Assembly: GCA_023228725.1 (NCBI GenBank)
Contig: JALOAQ010000046.1
Location: 1 to 21,619, forward strand
Source of the DNA: Bacteroidales bacterium
Lineage (GTDB): Bacteria > Bacteroidota > Bacteroidia > Bacteroidales > ML635J-15
DNA: 21,619 nt
Direction: 5' to 3'
The notes under the pieces were generated by a model that worked only from the letters and a program-made list of their open reading frames with translations, had not been told where the DNA came from and made no database searches. Of this stretch, positions 14,726 to 21,619 are shown in pieces (the first letter of the stretch is position 1; each line of letters begins with the position of its first letter). The position numbers were made by a program, and so were the translations under genes.

Positions 14726-16060
14726 ATGCAAAAAGCTACAGGAAAATATTTTTATCATGCCTTGAAAGTTGACCACGATATTTGTATTGGTTGCACTCAT
14801 TGCATAAAAGCTTGCCCTACCGAAGCTATTAGAGTAAAAAACGGTAAAGCTGTAATTGCTGCAAATAAATGTGTTGACTGTGGTGAGTGCTTTAGAGTTT
14901 GTCCTGTTAGAGCGATTTATATAAAACAAGACGACTTTGCCGAATTAAGTAAATATAAATATAGAATTGCTTTAGTACCGGCAGTATTTATTAGTCAATT
15001 TGCTGAAGGAATTAGAACCTCTCAAATTTATGCATGTTTAAAAAAACTTGGATTTACTCATATTTATGAAGTCGAGCATGGAGTAGGAGTAATGATTGAA
15101 TTAATGAATAATTATATGCTTGATAATGAGGCTAAAAAACCTTTTATTTCAGCGTTTTGTCCAGCTGTAGTTAGATTGATTCAAGTAAGATTTCCTTCTT
15201 TAGTAAAAAATATTATCCACCTAAAAGCTCCTTTAGATGTTGCGTCTATCACAATTTTAGAAAGATTAACTGATGCCGGAATAAATAAAGAAGAAATAGG
15301 AACATTTTATATAACTCCTTGTGCTGCCAAAATTGCTGCAGTGAAAAGCCCTGTGGAAAATATTACTTCATCAATTAGTGGTGTTATTAATATTGACTTT
15401 TTGTATAATAAGGTTCAGCAAATGTTGGCAAAGGAAAATACTCCTATAGACCCAATAAATCATAGTTTGTCTGGGCGGGATATTATGTGGAGTTTATCGG
15501 GTGGAGAATCTCAAAATTTTAGTGGTAATTGTTTTGCTGTTGACGGAATCCGAAATGTTATTAATTTTTTGGAAAGAATTGAAAATGAGGAGATCGAGAG
15601 TGATGGAATTATTGAAATGAGGGTATGCGACCAATCTTGTGCAGGTGGTGTGTTAAATCCAAATAATAGATTTGTTGCAGTAAATAAAGTAAAAAAACGT
15701 GCAGATTATCTTGATTCAAAACTTGATGGAAGAAGTTGTTTTTTACCAACTTTTAGTCAGGATTTTAACAATAGAGTAAAATCTTTAATGAGTATTGAAG
15801 AGATAAAACCACGTTCTATATTAAAGCTTGACGATAATTTGCAGAAAGCTTTGAAAATGGTTGAAAATATTAATAAAACAAAAGCTATATTGCCTGGTAC
15901 TGATTGTGGAGCCTGTGGTGCACCAACTTGCTCTGCATTAGCCGAAGATATTACACGAGAAAACGCAAAACTTGAAGATTGTATTTTCCTTTCTTCAGAA
16001 TGCGATAGATGTGCTGAAACTTTAGAAAGAATTTGGAATTATAAAAACAAAAATAAATAA
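14726..16060 (+). CDS. HydS-like [FeFe]-hydrogenase-related protein (putative sensor)
   Basis: A 444-residue protein with two ferredoxin-type [4Fe-4S] motifs (C20, C23, C26, C30 and C49, C52, C55, C59), an H-cluster domain and a C-terminal FeS motif (C394, C397, C402, C419). All four cysteines expected to hold the H-cluster are kept: C145 in FCPAV, C199 in TPCAAK, C301 and C305 in VCDQSC. The pocket is altered: the proton-relay cysteine of TSCCP is F144, the methionine of MPC is T197, and the second methionine before the third cysteine is R299. Such changes occur in putative sensory hydrogenases of phylogenetic groups C and D. Slow or absent H2 turnover and a sensing role are inferred. A PAS domain, common in group C, is missing, so group D seems nearer. 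Confidence 0.8.
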   Translation: MQKATGKYFYHALKVDHDICIGCTHCIKACPTEAIRVKNGKAVIAANKCVDCGECFRVCPVRAIYIKQDDFAELSKYKYRIALVPAVFISQFAEGIRTSQIYACLKKLGFTHIYEVEHGVGVMIELMNNYMLDNEAKKPFISAFCPAVVRLIQVRFPSLVKNIIHLKAPLDVASITILERLTDAGINKEEIGTFYITPCAAKIAAVKSPVENITSSISGVINIDFLYNKVQQMLAKENTPIDPINHSLSGRDIMWSLSGGESQNFSGNCFAVDGIRNVINFLERIENEEIESDGIIEMRVCDQSCAGGVLNPNNRFVAVNKVKKRADYLDSKLDGRSCFLPTFSQDFNNRVKSLMSIEEIKPRSILKLDDNLQKALKMVENINKTKAILPGTDCGACGAPTCSALAEDITRENAKLEDCIFLSSECDRCAETLERIWNYKNKNK

Positions 16061-16063
16061 ATT

Positions 16064-16402
16064 ATGCTTTTAAAAGATATTATTGAAAAATTAGAGCTAA
16101 AAGTTTTGAATTTAGCTAATCAAGACATTGATGTAAAAGATGCTTATGCGTCTGACCTTTTGAGTGATGTTATGGGTAAAGCAAAAACAGGTCAAATTTG
16201 GGTAACTTTGCAAACTCATAAAAATGTTTCAGCAATTTGCTCACTAAAAGATTTAGCAGCTGTTATTATTATAGGTAACGGAAAACCTGATGATGATATG
16301 TTGGAGCATGCAAAATTAGAAGATGTTTGTGTTTTATCCACAGCAGAATCTTGTTTTGATATTTGCGGAAAATTATATGGATTAATTAAAAGTGAAGTTT
16401 AA
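16064..16402 (+). CDS. DRTGG-domain protein, second copy
   Basis: A 112-residue paralogue of the protein at 13951-14301, with the hallmark ASDLLSDVMGK (25-35), a DDDML segment and the closing pattern CGKLYG. Its ATG follows the HydS-like stop codon by three bases and its own end overlaps the PHP gene by 11 bases. Two different DRTGG copies flanking a HydS-like gene suggest a hetero-dimer or two sensing states. It resembles the longer, commonly described hydrogenase-linked DRTGG proteins more closely than the first copy does. The ligand is unknown. Confidence 0.78.
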   Translation: MLLKDIIEKLELKVLNLANQDIDVKDAYASDLLSDVMGKAKTGQIWVTLQTHKNVSAICSLKDLAAVIIIGNGKPDDDMLEHAKLEDVCVLSTAESCFDICGKLYGLIKSEV

Positions 16403-17114
16403 AGCTGATTTACATATTCATTCAGTTTTGTCGCCTTGTGGCGACTTAGAAATGAGTCCTTCGGCAATTATTAAAGAAGCTAAAAGCAAAGGACTTAATA
16501 TTATAGGTATATCCGACCACAATTGTACACGAAATGCTTTAGTTACTAAGAAAATTGCTGAGAAAAATAATATTTTTGTCTTGTGTGGAGCAGAAGTTAC
16601 AACAAAAGAAGAAGTTCATTGTCTTTGTTTTATGCCTGACGAAAATTCTTTGTTGGAATTCCAAAAATTTCTCGACTCTAAGTATGTTTTTTTTCAAAAT
16701 GATCCCAACAAATTCGGATATCAGCTAGTAGTTGATGAGGATGAAAATATTATTGATGAGGTAGATACATTATTAATTAATGCAATAGATTATAGTATAG
16801 AAGATTTGCAAAAAAAAGTATATGAGTTAAATGGTATTTTTATTCCAGCTCATGTTGATAGACCGCGTTTTAGTTTGAGTTCACAATTGGTTTTTATTCC
16901 TGATAATTTAAAATATGATGCTTTAGAATTAAGCAAATACGCCGAACAAACAGGTTTTTTGCAAAATTTTCCTTGGTTTAGTCCAAATAGATTTATAATG
17001 AGTTCTGATGCACATTTTATTCCTGATATCGGTTCAGTTTATACTGAATTAGAAATGAAATCGCTTAGTTTTGAGGGTGTTAGGCTTGCATTGCAAAATT
17101 TAAAAATTAGATAA
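16392..17114 (+). CDS. PHP-domain metal-dependent phosphoesterase
   Basis: A 240-residue member of the PHP phosphoesterase superfamily. The metal-binding set is complete: DLHIHS with H8 and H10, SDHN with D42 and H43, E68 in GAE, H76 in EVHCL, H154 in AHVDRP, and D206 with H208 in SDAH. It could remove phosphate from a protein or nucleotide in the relay formed by the neighbouring ATPases. GTG at 16392 is taken as start since the motif DLHIHS begins six residues in; this overlaps the preceding gene by 11 bases, with no ATG nearby. The gene ends two bases before the second ATPase. Substrate unknown. Confidence 0.82.
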   Translation: MKFKADLHIHSVLSPCGDLEMSPSAIIKEAKSKGLNIIGISDHNCTRNALVTKKIAEKNNIFVLCGAEVTTKEEVHCLCFMPDENSLLEFQKFLDSKYVFFQNDPNKFGYQLVVDEDENIIDEVDTLLINAIDYSIEDLQKKVYELNGIFIPAHVDRPRFSLSSQLVFIPDNLKYDALELSKYAEQTGFLQNFPWFSPNRFIMSSDAHFIPDIGSVYTELEMKSLSFEGVRLALQNLKIR

Positions 17115-17116
17115 AA

Positions 17117-17647
17117 TTGAAAACTTTAGATTTACATATTATTGATATTGTTCATAATTCCATTAGAGCTAAGGCAAACGAAATTTTGATAGAGATAAAA
17201 GATTTGAAAAAAGATAATTTTGTTGACTTATTAATACAAGACAATGGAAGCGGAATTTCGCCGGAAAAATTAGTTGAAATTCAAGAAAGCTTTTATTCTT
17301 CGCGAAAAGAAAGAAAAATAGGAATGGGTTTAGCACTTTTAAAATATCACGCTGAAATTTGTGATGGAAAGTTTGAAATTACGTCAGAATTGGGAAAAGG
17401 GACAAAAGTTTTTGCTAGTTTTGTAAGAAATCATATTGACCGTCAGCCACTCGGAGATATAGCCGGTACTATTGCAACTTTTATTTGTCAATATTCTGAT
17501 ATAAATTTTATTTTTCGTTATCATATTGATAATGATATGTTTGAAATTTCTACAGAGGATATTAAGTCTGTTTTTGAAGATGTCGATTTGAATAATTTCA
17601 CTATTATCTCTTCAATAAAAGAATTGATTTTTAATTCTATAAATTAA
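17117..17647 (+). CDS. Second GHKL/HATPase-domain protein of the operon
   Basis: A 176-residue ATP-binding protein. The N box is HNSIRAKAN (13-21) with N14, the G1 box is DNGSGI (42-47) and the G2 box GMGLAL (69-74). The 90 residues after the fold (from DRQPLGDIAG, 109-118) form an extension typical of hydrogenase-linked ATPases; no dimerisation domain of a sensor kinase is present. Start is TTG at 17117, two bases after the PHP stop codon; the N-terminal family match begins immediately (KTLDLHIIDIVHNS). It ends the operon. No intrinsic terminator is visible downstream, so the 353-base gap before 18001 may contain a Rho-dependent end. Its partner or substrate is unknown. Confidence 0.77.
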   Translation: MKTLDLHIIDIVHNSIRAKANEILIEIKDLKKDNFVDLLIQDNGSGISPEKLVEIQESFYSSRKERKIGMGLALLKYHAEICDGKFEITSELGKGTKVFASFVRNHIDRQPLGDIAGTIATFICQYSDINFIFRYHIDNDMFEISTEDIKSVFEDVDLNNFTIISSIKELIFNSIN

Positions 17648-17888
17648 TGAAAAAAAGTTTATTCCCAAGCTTGTTAGTTTTGTAAACATGATTTTTGTCA
17701 ATATATATTTATGTTATAAATCATTTACGGCTTTTTTTTAGAAAAAATTAAACTTAATAATAATGTTTGATAACATTTTATCTTTGTCTTTATTTTTAAA
17801 ATCTTTTTTATGAATTTTGTAACGCACTTACTGACAATAACTTAGCTTTAAGGTTTTTTGTTTCTTATTTAGATTACTTATAAACTAA

Positions 17889-17923
17889 TTGTTATTTTTA
17901 TAACAGTGTTAAATAATTAACAA
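17889..17923. promoter_or_regulatory. Tandem Rex-like operator B (hydrogenase operon)
   Basis: Two 18-bp palindromes overlap by one base: TTGTTAT-tttt-ATAACAG (17889-17906) and GTGTTAA-ataa-TTAACAA (17906-17923). They match the Rex consensus at 11 and 13 of 14 fixed positions. They end five bases before the -33 element. One-base overlap and 17-base centre spacing are identical to the sites at 13880-13914. Rex control of NADH-linked hydrogenases is known in other phyla; the role here is inferred. Confidence 0.65.
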
Positions 17924-17928
17924 AACTA

Positions 17929-17960
17929 TTTGTTCATTAATTTGTTTCTGTTTATTTTTG
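17929..17960 (+). promoter_or_regulatory. Promoter of the hydrogenase operon
   Basis: TTTG (17929-17932), a 20-base spacer and TATTTTTG (17953-17960) make a complete Bacteroidota promoter. Transcription should begin near 17967, giving a leader of about 34 bases before the ATG at 18001. Confidence 0.7.
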
Positions 17961-18000
17961 TATCGGAATTAAATTATTTATCACATAATATTTTAAAGAA

Positions 18001-18393
18001 ATGAACAAAATTAAAAATCTTGCAGATCTTAGAAAAATGAAAGATGATTTGCACAATAAGATTACACTTCGCGAAAAGAGTGATTCTCCCGAAGCCATTA
18101 TTCAGATAAAAGTTGGAATGGCGACCAGTGGCATCGCATCAGGCGCAAAAGAAGTTATGTCTTATCTTATTGAAGAGTTAGAAAAGCGTAATGTTGATGC
18201 TTTAGTTTTACAAGTTGGAGATATGGGATATTGTTATGCAGAGCCAACAATTGAAGTAACTCGTCCAGGTGAAGACCCTGTTGTTTTTGGCTATGTTGAT
18301 ATAGCAAAAGCAGATGAAATTATTGAGAAATATATTAAAAATGGCGAAATGGTTGAAGGTATTTTACCTGCAAACTATCAGTCAATTGACTAA
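18001..18393 (+). CDS. Thioredoxin-like ferredoxin-fold protein lacking most cluster ligands
   Basis: A 130-residue relative of thioredoxin-like [2Fe-2S] ferredoxins, recognisable from VGMATSGIASGAKEV (38-52) and GDMGYCYAEPTIEV (73-86). Cluster-binding relatives use four cysteines; here only C78 remains, and the other ligand positions read as G39, S43 or G44, and D74 by comparison with the same domain in HydB (C13, C18, C50, C54). It should not bind a [2Fe-2S] cluster in the ordinary way. First gene of the hydrogenase operon, 14 bases before hydB. It may be a structural subunit or assembly partner for HydB. It is not a NuoE-type HydC, since the C-x4-C and C-x3-C pattern of that subunit is absent. 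Confidence 0.72.
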   Translation: MNKIKNLADLRKMKDDLHNKITLREKSDSPEAIIQIKVGMATSGIASGAKEVMSYLIEELEKRNVDALVLQVGDMGYCYAEPTIEVTRPGEDPVVFGYVDIAKADEIIEKYIKNGEMVEGILPANYQSID

Positions 18394-18407
18394 AACAATT
18401 AAAAGTT

Positions 18408-20207
18408 ATGAGTACAGCAAAATATAAAATGCACATTTTGGTTTGTGGCGGAACAGGTTGCAAATCTGCGGAGAGCGCTCAGATTGTTGAAAATCTTAAC
18501 TCTGAGTTAGAATCTCATGGTATTGAAAACGAAGCAAAAGTTATTATGACAGGTTGTTTCGGATTTTGTGAACAAGGTCCTATAGTAAAAGTTATCCCTG
18601 ATAATACTTTCTATACTCAAGTAAAACCTAGCGATGCTAAAGAGATTATTGAAGAACATATTATTAAAGGTCGTAAAGTAAACAGATTGCTTTATACAGA
18701 TCCCGAAAATAAAGAACATGTAAGTGATTCTAAACACATGGGTTTTTATAAAAAACAAATTAGAATTGCTTTGCGTAACTGCGGGTTTTTAGATCCTGAA
18801 AATATTGATGAATCTCTTGCACGCGATGCTTACCAAGCTTTAGGTAAAGCAATCACTGAAATGACTCCTCAAGCAGTTATAGACGAGATTAAAAAATCAG
18901 GTATGCGTGGTCGTGGTGGTGGTGGTTTCCCAACTGGTGTAAAATGGGAAATTGCTTCTAAAAATAAAGCTGACCAAAAATACGTAGTTTGTAATGCTGA
19001 TGAGGGCGACCCCGGAGCATTTATGGATAGATCAATTTTAGAAGGCGACCCACATTCTGTATTAGAAGCAATGGCAATTTGTGGTTATTGCATTGGTTCT
19101 GATAAAGGTTTGATTTATATTAGAGCAGAATATCCTCTTGCAATAAAACGTTTACAAATTGCAATTAAACAAGCTAATGAATATGGTTTGTTAGGTAAAG
19201 ATATTTTAGGTTCAGGTTTTAATTTTGATATAGAGTTAAGATATGGTGCCGGAGCTTTTGTTTGTGGTGAAGAAACTTCTTTAATCCACTCTATGGAAGG
19301 TGAAAGAGGTGAACCTACTGTAAAACCTCCATTCCCAGCTGAATCAGGTTATTTAGGAAAACCTACAAATGTTAATAACGTTGAAACTTTTGCTTCTATT
19401 CCGGTAATCTTGTTAAAAGGTGCTGAGTGGTTTGCAAGTATTGGTACAGAAAAATCTAAAGGAACAAAAGTGTTTGCTTTGGCAGGTAAAATTAACAATG
19501 TTGGTCTTATCGAAGTTCCAATGGGAATTACTTTACGTGAAGTGATTTTTGAAATTGGTGGTGGAATTAAAAACGATAAAAAATTCAAAGCTGTTCAAAC
19601 CGGTGGTCCTTCAGGTGGTTGTTTAACTGAAAAGCATCTTGATACTCCAATTGATTTTGACAATTTATTAGCTGTAGGCTCAATGATGGGTTCCGGAGGT
19701 ATGATTGTAATGGACGAAGACGACTGTATGGTTTCAATTGCTAAATTCTTCTTAGAGTTTACAGTTGAGGAGTCTTGTGGAAAATGTTCTCCTTGTCGTA
19801 TAGGTAATAAACGCTTACACGAATTATTGACAAAAATCACAGAAGGTAAAGGAACATTAGAAGACCTTGAACTACTTAAAAACTTATCCGAAGTTATTAA
19901 AGATACTTCATTGTGCGGATTAGGTCAAACCTCTCCAAACCCTGTTTTATCAACTTTAAATAATTTCTGGGACGAGTATGTAGAGCACGTAATTGATAAA
20001 AAATGTAGAGCACATAAATGCACTGCTTTTAAACAATATATTATTGATGAAGAAGCTTGTACTGGTTGTACTGCTTGTGCTAGGGCGTGTCCGGTTAGTG
20101 CTATTACAGGTGAACGTAAAATGGCCCACTTTATCAATCAAGAAATTTGTATCAAGTGTGGTGCTTGTTACGAAAAGTGTAAATTCAACGCAATATTCAT
20201 TAATTAA
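18408..20207 (+). CDS. hydB: NADH-binding flavoprotein subunit of [FeFe] hydrogenase (HydB)
   Basis: A 599-residue NuoF-type subunit that carries the FMN and oxidises or reduces NAD(H) in the HydABC-type complex, which can bifurcate electrons between NADH and ferredoxin. N-terminal thioredoxin-like [2Fe-2S] domain: C13, C18, C50, C54. The NuoF core has the FMN loop GRGGGGFPTG (168-177), NADEGDPGAF (196-205) and GEETSLIHSMEG. A [4Fe-4S] site has C457, C460, C463 and C503. A C-terminal two-cluster ferredoxin domain has C551, C554, C557, C561 and C581, C584, C587, C591. All expected ligands are intact and length is usual for HydB. Followed after 14 bases by hydA, with a strong ribosome-binding site. 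Confidence 0.93.
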   Translation: MSTAKYKMHILVCGGTGCKSAESAQIVENLNSELESHGIENEAKVIMTGCFGFCEQGPIVKVIPDNTFYTQVKPSDAKEIIEEHIIKGRKVNRLLYTDPENKEHVSDSKHMGFYKKQIRIALRNCGFLDPENIDESLARDAYQALGKAITEMTPQAVIDEIKKSGMRGRGGGGFPTGVKWEIASKNKADQKYVVCNADEGDPGAFMDRSILEGDPHSVLEAMAICGYCIGSDKGLIYIRAEYPLAIKRLQIAIKQANEYGLLGKDILGSGFNFDIELRYGAGAFVCGEETSLIHSMEGERGEPTVKPPFPAESGYLGKPTNVNNVETFASIPVILLKGAEWFASIGTEKSKGTKVFALAGKINNVGLIEVPMGITLREVIFEIGGGIKNDKKFKAVQTGGPSGGCLTEKHLDTPIDFDNLLAVGSMMGSGGMIVMDEDDCMVSIAKFFLEFTVEESCGKCSPCRIGNKRLHELLTKITEGKGTLEDLELLKNLSEVIKDTSLCGLGQTSPNPVLSTLNNFWDEYVEHVIDKKCRAHKCTAFKQYIIDEEACTGCTACARACPVSAITGERKMAHFINQEICIKCGACYEKCKFNAIFIN

Positions 20208-20208
20208 C

Positions 20209-20214
20209 AGGAGG
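20209..20214 (+). promoter_or_regulatory. Strong Shine-Dalgarno site of hydA
   Basis: AGGAGG sits seven bases before the ATG at 20222. A complete site is rare in Bacteroidota and not seen before the other genes in this window. It fixes the hydA start. Confidence 0.7.
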
Positions 20215-20221
20215 CTGTAAA

Positions 20222-21619
20222 ATGAGTCTTATTAATATAAAAATAAACGGAAAAGACGTACAGGTCGAAGCAGGAAAAACTATCTTGCAAGCTGCTAAGC
20301 AAATTGGCATAGAGATTCCAACATTATGTTATATGAATCTTCACGACCTTAATATTGAACATAACCCAGGCGGTTGCCGTATATGTGTTGTAGAGGTTGC
20401 AGGACGTAGAAACTTGGCACCGGCTTGTGTTACAAAAGTAACTGAAGGAATGGAAGTTAAAACTCACACAATGAGAGTTCTTAACGCACGTAAAACTGTT
20501 ATGGAGTTAATCCTTTCAGACCATCCATTCGAATGTTTAACATGTGCTAAAAATGGTACTTGCGACCTGCAAAAATTGGCACAAGATTTAGGCGTACGCG
20601 AAATACATTATCAAGGTGAACAAACTACTTATAAAGAAGATAATTCGCCTTCTATTATCCGAGATATGGATAAATGTATTATGTGTCGTCGTTGCGAAAC
20701 TATGTGTAATGACGTTCAAACTTGTGGTGTGCTAAACGGAATTAATCGTGGTTTCTATTCTGTGGTAGCAACAGCCTTTGAACAAGATATAATAAAATCT
20801 CCTTGTACTTTCTGCGGACAGTGTGTTGCTGTTTGTCCTACCGGAGCACTAACAGAACGCGATTATACAAATAGAGTTATTAGAGCTTTAGCAGATCCTG
20901 AAAAAACTGTTATAGTACAAACTGCTCCTGCTGTACGTGTTGCTTTAGGCGAAGAGTTTGGAATGGAACCAGGAACTATTGTTACAGGAAAAATGGTTTC
21001 GGCTTTACGTAAAATTGGCTTCGACAAAGTTTATGATACTGATTTTACTGCTGACTTAACAATTATGGAAGAAGGTACAGAGCTTTTAGGTCGTTTAACT
21101 AAATTTTTAAACGGCGACAAAGATGTTAAATTACCTTTATTGACTTCTTGTTGTCCAGCTTGGGTTAATTTCTTAGAATATCAATTCCCAGAAATGAAAG
21201 ATATCCCTTCAACTGCAAAATCACCACAACAAATGTTTGGTGCAGTTGCTAAAACTTATATAGCCGAAAAACTTGGTGTAAGTCGCGAAAACTTAGTTGT
21301 AGTTTCTATAATGCCTTGTTTGGCTAAAAAATATGAAGCTCAACGCGAAGAGTTTTCAGTTGATGGAAATCCCGATGTCGATTTTGCTTTATCAACTCGC
21401 GAATTAGCTCACTTAATTAAACAAAGTATTGGTGATATTAAAGATTTAGAAGATGAAGACTTTGATAAATTAATGGGGCAATCAACTGGTGCTGCTGTGA
21501 TTTTTGGTAATACGGGTGGTGTTATTGAAGCTGCTTGCCGTACTGCTTACGAAATTTATACTAAGAAAAAATTAGAAAAAGTAGAATTTGAACAATTACG
21601 CGGACTTGAAGGAGTGCGT
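20222..21619 (+). CDS. hydA: [FeFe] hydrogenase catalytic subunit HydA (cut by window end)
   Basis: The first 466 codons of the catalytic subunit; the frame is open at the window end. N-terminal [2Fe-2S] domain with C36, C52, C55 and C69; His-Cys3 [4Fe-4S] site H101, C105, C108, C114; two [4Fe-4S] motifs C152, C155, C158, C162 and C195, C198, C201, C205. H-cluster motifs L1 TSCCPAW (C310 proton relay, C311 ligand) and L2 MPC (M364, C366) are canonical; L3 lies beyond the window. Domain order fits the NADH-linked trimeric group A enzymes. Together with HydB it would couple NADH and reduced ferredoxin to H2 formation in fermentation. No HydC is encoded upstream; it might lie downstream or be dispensable. 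Confidence 0.95.
   Translation, partial: MSLINIKINGKDVQVEAGKTILQAAKQIGIEIPTLCYMNLHDLNIEHNPGGCRICVVEVAGRRNLAPACVTKVTEGMEVKTHTMRVLNARKTVMELILSDHPFECLTCAKNGTCDLQKLAQDLGVREIHYQGEQTTYKEDNSPSIIRDMDKCIMCRRCETMCNDVQTCGVLNGINRGFYSVVATAFEQDIIKSPCTFCGQCVAVCPTGALTERDYTNRVIRALADPEKTVIVQTAPAVRVALGEEFGMEPGTIVTGKMVSALRKIGFDKVYDTDFTADLTIMEEGTELLGRLTKFLNGDKDVKLPLLTSCCPAWVNFLEYQFPEMKDIPSTAKSPQQMFGAVAKTYIAEKLGVSRENLVVVSIMPCLAKKYEAQREEFSVDGNPDVDFALSTRELAHLIKQSIGDIKDLEDEDFDKLMGQSTGAAVIFGNTGGVIEAACRTAYEIYTKKKLEKVEFEQLRGLEGVR

Larger units (their letters stand above)
17648..18000. other. Control region between the signalling and hydrogenase operons
   Basis: No gene is supported. The region has an isolated TAnnTTTG match at 17779-17786 (TATCTTTG), the tandem Rex-like sites at 17889-17923 and the complete promoter at 17929-17960. 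The place where a HydC (NuoE-like) gene is often found upstream of hydB is therefore empty here. Confidence 0.7.

Noticed and set aside
17648..18000. Missed hydC (NuoE-like) gene
   Set aside because: No frame on either strand shows the C-x4-C and C-x3-C cluster pattern and the region is packed with regulatory sites.

Overview
The window looks like a chromosomal segment of a strictly fermentative, anaerobic member of the Bacteroidota. The reasons are the very AT-rich DNA, at least eight copies of the Bacteroidota-type -7 promoter element TAnnTTTG placed just upstream of genes, general lack of Shine-Dalgarno sites (hydA is an exception), typical Bacteroidota neighbours such as recQ next to kdsD, and an NADH-linked multi-subunit [FeFe] hydrogenase. 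This is inferred from the sequence alone.

Layout. 1-200: window-edge non-coding region with a promoter followed by hairpins (candidate small RNA) and a strong terminator. 207-7397: ordinary core genes: family 2 glycosyltransferase; recQ convergent with it; kdsD (arabinose-5-phosphate isomerase, Kdo/LPS synthesis); a secreted NlpC/P60-LysM cell-wall hydrolase; and a two-gene operon of a lipid A-type acyltransferase and a metallo-beta-lactamase-fold hydrolase. 7465-10798: an accessory patch with a truncated copy of the chaN-like gene found intact at 10799-11656, two short repeats resembling insertion-sequence ends, an orphan four-helix membrane protein, an MNT/HEPN toxin-antitoxin pair, and many short palindromes in long gene-free stretches. 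10799-13750: a minus-strand operon of two unrecognised proteins followed by the intact ChaN-like gene.

13951-17647: a six-gene signalling-type operon (DRTGG, anti-sigma-like ATPase, HydS-like [FeFe]-hydrogenase-related sensor, second DRTGG, PHP phosphoesterase, second HATPase). 18001-21619: the catalytic hydrogenase operon (thioredoxin-like protein without most cluster ligands, HydB, HydA cut by the window end).

The main discovery candidate is that both hydrogenase-related operons are preceded by the same arrangement: two 18-bp palindromes close to the redox repressor Rex consensus (TTGTTAAnnnnTTAACAA), overlapping by one base, at 13880-13914 and 17889-17923. This suggests that NADH/NAD+ status controls both the H2-evolving enzyme and a presumed H2- or redox-sensing relay built around the HydS-like protein, whose proton-relay cysteine is replaced by phenylalanine. 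The usual HydC (NuoE-like) gene is absent from the expected place, where a protein retaining only one cysteine is found instead.
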